This document shows, piece after piece, positions 57,081-64,000 of a stretch of DNA of 64,000 nucleotides. Both the position numbers and the translations under genes were made by a program. Every line of letters begins with the position of its first letter. The first letter of the stretch is position 1. This stretch comes from Ophiosphaerella korrae. Lineage: Eukaryota > Ascomycota > Dothideomycetes > Pleosporales > Phaeosphaeriaceae. The stretch spans positions 208,584 through 272,583 of the forward strand of contig JALNQF010000047.1 in assembly GCA_028456385.1 (NCBI GenBank), read 5' to 3'. The notes beneath the pieces are model-generated. The model searched no databases. It was given only the letters and a program-made list of their open reading frames with translations, and was not told the DNA's origin.

Positions 57081-60000
57081 CCTTACTAATTTAGTTATTA
57101 CAAGAAGCAAAGCGTAAGTAGCGCGCAGTCTAGCTAATACAATAGTAGAAAGTTTAACTAAAAAAGGAGGTAAAGCACCTCTAAGTAGTTATAAGTTAGA
57201 TAATATAGTATAGAGAGATGTTAAAAACTATATAAACAACCTAATCTCTAAAAAAGAAGATATAAAGATAGTAATTAACGCTTTAGAAATATAGAATAAA
57301 GAACTACAAGATTATACAAAATAGAATAAAGTATAAATTAAAGCTATTATTAAAGGATAGAACTAGATAGAACTAATTACGTAACGCCTAAAGATAAGCG
57401 CGACAAAGAAACTACTAAAGATACCTATACTTAAGAAGTTTAATAGAATAAGGGAAAAGCTAAAACCCTTTATTATATTAGTACAACTCTAGATAGATGT
57501 ATAAGTACTATACTTTAATATAGAAGAAAAGAAGGTAATATATATTAGACTACACCTTAAAGAAGACGCAATAAGATAGTACAAGCCTTACTAGATAGAT
57601 TATACAATATACTCTCTAATAATATAAAAGGATAAAACTAGAGCTATTTTTAGAAGTTATAAATACTTTACTAAACAAATAAGAGTAGTATTTAGAGATA
57701 TAGATATTACCTAATAAGCTAAAGAGTAACTAGAGAAGCTTATATAGAATTAGAGTATTCTAAAGTATATATTATAGTTTAAATAACTATTACAAAATAT
57801 AGAATAGAATAAGTTAGCCTTAATATTACGATTTAAACAAGGACTTAACTCTAAGATCTAATACAAGATAATATATATAGAGAAACTATAAATACTAGAA
57901 GCCCTAAAGTAATAAGTAATATAAATTAATAATAATCTTCGAGAATAGAAGAAGAATAAATATAGAGGTTACACCTAGAACTATAATAAGGGAGACTCTA
58001 TAGTCCTTAATGCTAATAAAGATAGAAGAAAGAAAAAGAATAAAGACTTTACGTACTTTAACTATAGTAAACTAGGCTACTATATAAAGAATTATAGATC
58101 TAAGTTAAAGAAGGATATAGTATACTATAAATACAAGAAACTAAGATACTTTGTAAAAGACTATAAGAGTAAGGACCTAAAGAAAGAAACTTAGTTAAAA
58201 ATAACTAAAAAAAAGAAGGAAGCACTATAAGTATAGGCTAAACCTTAAGAGAAAGTAGCTAGGAGTAAAGAAGTATAATATATAATACTCTATTAGACCT
58301 TTTATTATAATAACAACTACTATATATATCTTTCTAGTAAATAGAGAGTAGTATAGTTCTTATAGAAGCGTAGATATAGAGTAGCTATAATAAAGGAAGA
58401 TAGAATAAAAGCTTAGCTAAAAGATATAGCCTAAGTAATAGACCTACTAATAGAAGACTTAGAAAGAGAAGAGCCTCTAGTACTATTAATCTAAGCCGAT
58501 AGACTAGTACTAGATAAAGAGACTACTATAGCTCCCTCTAAAGGACTACAAAGAAGTAAAAGACAAGTTAGTATAAGAAATATAAAGTATACCTAGCTAA
58601 TAATATATAGTTATAATAGCTATACTATAATAGATATAGAGGAATAAAATAAAGAATAGAAGTTTATTTAGATATACTTAATAGTTATAAGTATAGAGGA
58701 AGCGTATAAAGACTAGAAAGAACGTAATCTTAAAGAAATAAAGTTTATACTATTTTAAGAATAGATAAAACAATATATAGTTATAGTAAGAAGAATACTT
58801 ATATAAAGAGAGTAGTAGTACCTTATAAGAAAGATATAATAGATTAATAAAGCCTATATACTAAGAGTACTAGTAATATACTATATCTTAATAATAGATA
58901 TACCTAGTAAAGATAAGTACTAGGAAGGGGATAATAAGATAATAGACCTAAAATATCTAGTATATTTTAAAGTATTATAGATATTATACCTAGATAAGGA
59001 TTATATTATATATAGGAACTCTAAAGTAAATAATAATATATAGCCTATAAGAAGAAAAGGCTATAATTATACAAGAGTAATTATAGTAGAAAATATCTAA
59101 GGATAAGAAATAATCCTAGAAGATAGATACCTAGTAGTAAAGCCTAGACCTAAGCTAACTAAGAAATGCGTCTAAGGAGGACTATAGTATAAATATACAA
59201 ATAATAAATATCTAAAATACAAAGAATATAAACTTAAAATAGAGCTATAGCTCTAGAAAGATAGACAATTTAATAAATTACTAAAGTAAGAAAAGCTAGA
59301 AGGTATAAGAGGCCTATATATTACAAAAACAGGTATATACTAAAGAAAGAAAGTACGATTAATAATTAATAGTAGAGCTATAAGAAACTTTATATTAAAG
59401 AAGTTTATAGAGAAATAAGGAATAAAGTATATAATAAAGAAGTACCCTTAATAACTAAGTACAATTAAAGAGAAACTATTCTAGGAACCTATATAGTTTA
59501 AGATAGTACCTTTAACACTAAGGTTAGAAAGACTAGAAATCTAGAATATAGTTATAGATATAACAACAATTAATAACAAACAAGATATAATATTAGGTAT
59601 ACTATAGTTATAGATAACTAACCTATATATTAATTAGAGAATAGAAAAAATTAGTTATAATAAAATAGATATACTAAAGGCTAATATAAGTACCTATAAA
59701 GGAGAATTCCTAGAAGAATATAAGAAATAGGAAAAGTAGCTTATAGAACTAGAAGATTACCTTCTAGAATACTAACTATAGAACTTAGTAATAGAACTAG
59801 AAGAAGAAAAAAACGTAGGATAGAGCCTAGTCTACTAAAAAATAGAAGAAGAATCTAAGATTAAACGATTATTTATATAAAATGTAATAAAGAAAAGATA
59901 GATAAGAGAATCTAAATCCTTAGTAGTATATAGATTAATATTTATAAATAAAAAGGGAATAAGTAATAAAAGACCCTATATAGATTTTAGAAAAACTAAC

Positions 60001-63000
60001 GCAATTATAAATAAGAACTAATACCTACTACTACGAATAGATAAAATATAAGATAAGCTATAAAGAGTAAAGATCTTTACGAAACTAGATATATAAAACG
60101 TATACTACTAGATTAGAATTAAGAAAGGAGATAAGTAGAAAATAGTATTTAGAACATAATATAGACTATATAAATACTTAGTTATACTATTTAGTTTAAT
60201 AAACGCACTAGTAGTATTCTAAGAGAGAATTAATATAGTACTAAGAGAATACTTAGATATATTTATATTTGCGTACTTAGACAACATCCTTATATTCTTA
60301 GAAATAGAGGAAGAATACGTATAATATATATACAAAGTGCTAAAGAAACTAGTAGAAGCTAAAATATTTTTTAAGATAAGAAAATACAAGTTCTATATAA
60401 AAGAAATAGACTTCCTTAGATTTATTATTAAACTAGGAAAAATTAAAATTAACCTAGAAAAGATTAACTTAATTAATAAATAGCTAACACTAAAGAACTT
60501 AAAAGAAGTACAATAATTTTATAGGCTAGCTAACTTCTATAGAAAGTTAATAGTAGGATACTCTAAAGATATAGAGCTAATTACAAGACTTATAAAAAAA
60601 GATACGCTATTTAAATAGATAAAAGAATGCGACAAGGTATTTAAGAGAATAAAAAAGAAGTTTATAGAAAACCTAGTTATTAGAATATATAACCTAGAAC
60701 TACTAGCGATAGTAAAAATAGACGTATTAAACTTAGTCTATAGAATAGCACTAATATAAAAAGATATAGAGACTAAAAAAGAATACTTAGTTAAATACTT
60801 CTCTAAGAAGATAAAAATAGTAGAACTTAATTACCTAATCTATAATAAAGAGATACTAGTAATCTACAAAGTATTTAAATAATAGAGAGTATACCTATAA
60901 GGAGTAAAGTACTAGATAAAGGTTTATATAGACTATAAGAATCTTATAGGATTTATAATAAATAAAGAGCTATTATAACGCTATATAAGATAGTAGGAGT
61001 TTCTATTAATATTTAATATAGAAATAATATATATAAAAGAGAAGGATAACTAATTTATAGACGCTCTAAGTAGAAGACTAGACTTATAAGAAGAAGTAAG
61101 CGCTACTAGTATAGTTCTAGTTAAGAACAAGGAAAGATATTTAGTCCTAAATATACTTAAGATAGCTATAATACTTAAGAGGACAAATAGCGAGCTAAAT
61201 AAATAGATTTAGAAAATAACGCAAGAAGTATCTAAAGAAATAGAGAAACTTAAAATCTAAGATAGATTTATATAAGTATATAGAAGAATATATATTCTAA
61301 GAAAAATTTAAAGGGAATTTATACAATAATTCTATAAATTACTAGTATATAGTTACTAAAGTATTAACAAAATATTAGATAGACTACTATAAGACTACTA
61401 TATTCTAAAAGTAAGATAATTAGTAATAGAAGTACTACAAGACTATATAGAATACTAAAGGAATAAATATAATAGATACGCACTATATAGAATACTATAA
61501 CTAGTAGAAGTACTAGAATAACTATAAGGAGTTATTACAATAGACTTTATTATAAAGTTACCTAAGTCTAAAGATCTAATATTAGGAGTTAAATATAATA
61601 GAATCTTAATAATAGTAGATAAACTTATAAAGTATATATACTTTAGACTATATAAAGAAAAAAGTAGGATAGAAGTTACTATATACTAGGTTCTAGGAAC
61701 TATAATTAGTTAATATAGACTACTAGATAAGATTATTATAGATAGAGATATACGATTTATATTAAAACTATAGGGAACGATAATAGCGTAATTAGGAATA
61801 TAATATATAATGTCTACAGCATACTACCTATAAATAGATAAATAATTAGAACAAATAAATTAGATAGTAGAATAGTACTTAAGATGCTACCTTAACTATA
61901 ACTAGAACAATTAGGTATAGCTACTACCTATAGCACAATTAGTATATAATAGCGTAAAGAATATAGTAATAAAAGTATTACCTTTCTTTATAAACTATAG
62001 ATTTAAGCCTAATATATATTAGATACTATAGAATTAGATATCTTAGTCCTTAAGAAGAGAAAACTTTACTAATAGACTTAAAGATATATATAAATAGCTA
62101 AGATAGGACGTAGAATTTCTATATAATTAAATAGTAAAGTATTATAATAAGAAATATAAAAGAGGACTTTAATTTAGAGAGAGAGAAAAAGTATAGTTAG
62201 TATAAAAGAATATTAAAAGTAAATAACTTAGTTTAAAATTAGACTACGTTAAGATAAGACTATATAAAATTAAGAAAGAAGTTATACTAGTTATATTTAA
62301 ACTAAAGCTACTAAATAAAATAAAGATATACCTAATATTCTATATAGCCCTACTAGAATAAGTACTACAAGAGGTAGAACTACTAGTATACAAAGTAGAT
62401 ACGTATAGAGAATAAGAGGAATAAGAAGTTAAAGAAATCTTAGTATACTAGTTCTATAATAAAAGAAACTATTATATAGTAAAATAGATAGGTATAGATA
62501 AAAAAGGATAACTATAAGAGAAAATATAGGAACTAGAAGATAACCTTAGTTACCTTAAGAAACTAGAAGAGTTCTAAAGTTAAAACCCTCTAGAACGCCT
62601 AGTAGTAAACTAAGAGAACTAATATTACTAATAATAGATAGAGAGATAATAGAGACGTCTAGCGTAGGACCTACTATAGTAATACTAAACGCCTTATCTA
62701 GATCTAGCTTAGCTTCTAGAGCTACTAACTACTTAGCTAATTTCTTATTATTTAAGGCCTTTATCTTATAAAGGCAAGAGAGACAAGTTTAATTCTTTAC
62801 TAGCTTACTCTACGTAAGCTCCTAGATACGCTTATACTTAGCTTTAGCCTCTATAATTTAAGATAGTAATTTCTCTTAAGTCTAGTTAATAGCTTTCCCT
62901 ATTATTATTAAGCCTAGACGCAAGAATAAGTATAATAAACGTATACTTAGAAAGAGAAATACTAGATATATTATAAGAACTATATATATTTGTATAAATA

Positions 63001-63245
63001 TACGCCTTATAAGCCCTACTATTATTTGTAGAAATAATATAAGGAAGAGACTTAGGATTTAATTTAGGAGAAGTATAACGAGAATAAGGGAATATTTTAA
63101 TACTATTACGTAATACGCAATTAGTAAGAAGGTAGTAATAACGTATAGATAAAATAGTTATAAGGGAGGATAAAGAACTCTATATTAACAAAGAAACTAG
63201 ACTAATAACTTTAGTTCTAGAATAAGTAAACTAAGACCTACTTAA

Positions 63246-63257
63246 GAGAGGAAATAG
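63246..63257 (+). other. Polypurine tract of Gypsy element D
   Basis: GAGAGGAAATAG, purine except for one T, directly before the 3' LTR. Position fits plus-strand priming. Confidence 0.55.
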
Positions 63258-63686
63258 TATTATAGGTGTAATAGAAGAAATTAGGATAGAACTAATTAGT
63301 CTTAACTTAGGTACTAATAAAGTATAGGACGAGTAGAGTAATAATCTTAATTAAGAGACTATATATAACTAGGATACCTAAGCTAATCTATAATCTATAG
63401 ACTTTTAGTAGCTATAGATTATAGATTAGAATAATCTATAATCTATTTATCTTAGTAACTATAGATTATAGATTACAACGAGTATATAGTTAGTAAGATA
63501 CGTATTATTAAGATAGTATTAGTAATTTAATCTTTTAACTATAGAATACTAATACAAGATAGTTATAAAACATTTTCTATTATTTATAGTTATTATAGAT
63601 TACTCTTAAGCTTTTACTATTACCTTGTAATCTACTAACCCCTTTTAAGATAAGTACTTATAGTCGATAATAGGAGGCCTATAATA
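63258..63686 (+). repeat. 3' LTR of Gypsy element D (429 bp)
   Basis: Same length as the 5' LTR. Ends eroded to TA..TA. Differences from the 5' copy are almost all C-to-T and G-to-A. Followed by GAAAT. Confidence 0.88.
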
Positions 63687-63691
63687 GAAAT

Positions 63692-64000
63692 ATAAGTAAT
63701 TAAGATACTAAAAGAACTATAAATAGATATTATAATAGACTTTATTATAGAACTACTAATATTAAAGGACTTAGTAATAAGAATAGGATATAATATAATA
63801 ATAGTAATCGTAGACTAATTTATAAAATACGCTAAGATAAAGAAATTCTAAAGTAACTATATAGTAGATTAGCTAGGACACGTACTACTAGAAGTACTAA
63901 TATAAAGATATAGAATACTAAAGAGTATTATTAGTAATAGAGATAAGCTTTTTACGTCTAATTACTAGATAACGCTACTTATAGTAATAGAGATAAAAAA
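63692..64000 (+). mobile_element. Gypsy element E continued, integrase core, runs off the window
   Basis: Plus-strand remains match an integrase core: a DIIIDFI-like first Asp region near 63725, a VDQFIKYAK-like strand near 63815, and ISNRDKLFTSNY with the second Asp region near 63930. This is the part expected directly after the sequence cut at 56651, which supports D as an insertion into E. Confidence 0.7.

Larger units (their letters stand above)
56652..63686 (+). mobile_element. Gypsy element D, 7035 bp, RIP-destroyed, complete ends
   Basis: Two 429-bp LTRs and a 5-bp target duplication GAAAT (56647-56651, 63687-63691). Plus-strand order: gag (about 57180-58200), protease region (about 59330-59600), reverse transcriptase with YLDN at 60274-60285, RNase H, and an integrase with recognisable core (about 61500-62000). 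The frames are closed by TAA/TAG at many expected Gln and Trp positions; no ORF survives. A purine tract GAGAGGAAATAG precedes the 3' LTR. D keeps some CpA/TpG and so is among the younger Gypsy copies here. Confidence 0.88.

Overview
This window comes from a filamentous ascomycete (Pezizomycotina), most likely a Pleosporales-type dothideomycete. The evidence is compact genes with 47-85 nt GT..AG introns, conserved fungal housekeeping proteins, and a sharp switch to AT-rich DNA eroded by repeat-induced point mutation (RIP, C-to-T in CpA). I cannot name the species.

Region 1 (1-15.4 kb) is ordinary gene-dense chromatin. In order it holds a decayed type-B carboxylesterase, an Ofd1/Tpa1 prolyl hydroxylase, dynamitin (dynactin p50), ARPC2 of the Arp2/3 complex, Utp12/Dip2 (U3 snoRNP), the DEAH helicase Prp16 and Pwp1. 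ARPC2/UTP12 and PRP16/PWP1 are divergent pairs with short shared promoters. Utp12, Pwp1 and Ofd1/Tpa1 all touch ribosome production or function; dynamitin and ARPC2 serve the cytoskeleton.

Region 2 (15.4-30.3 kb) is accessory. An eroded spacer is followed by an almost complete but dead Ty1/Copia element (17928-23999) with 119-bp LTRs, a 5-bp target duplication, a half-tRNA-iMet primer site and an extra first ORF carrying a Myb/SANT-like segment. Next comes a pair of inverted, partly diverged repeats (about 24.0-24.87 and 26.81-27.6 kb). They flank one intact gene for a secreted NlpC/P60-like cysteine peptidase. A broken chromodomain gene follows.

Region 3 (30.3-64 kb) is a nest of RIP-destroyed Ty3/Gypsy elements with no living gene. 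I resolve a minus-strand element F (30317-35470), a truncated plus element A (35471-~36945), element B (~36978-43026) carrying a 254-bp solo LTR with its own target duplication, a 557-bp TRIM-like miniature LTR element (44523-45079), minus element C (47938-53991) and plus element D (56652-63686). C and D have 5-bp target duplications and both appear to sit inside an older plus-strand Gypsy element E, which runs off the window end. CpA/TpG dinucleotides are almost absent in the oldest parts.
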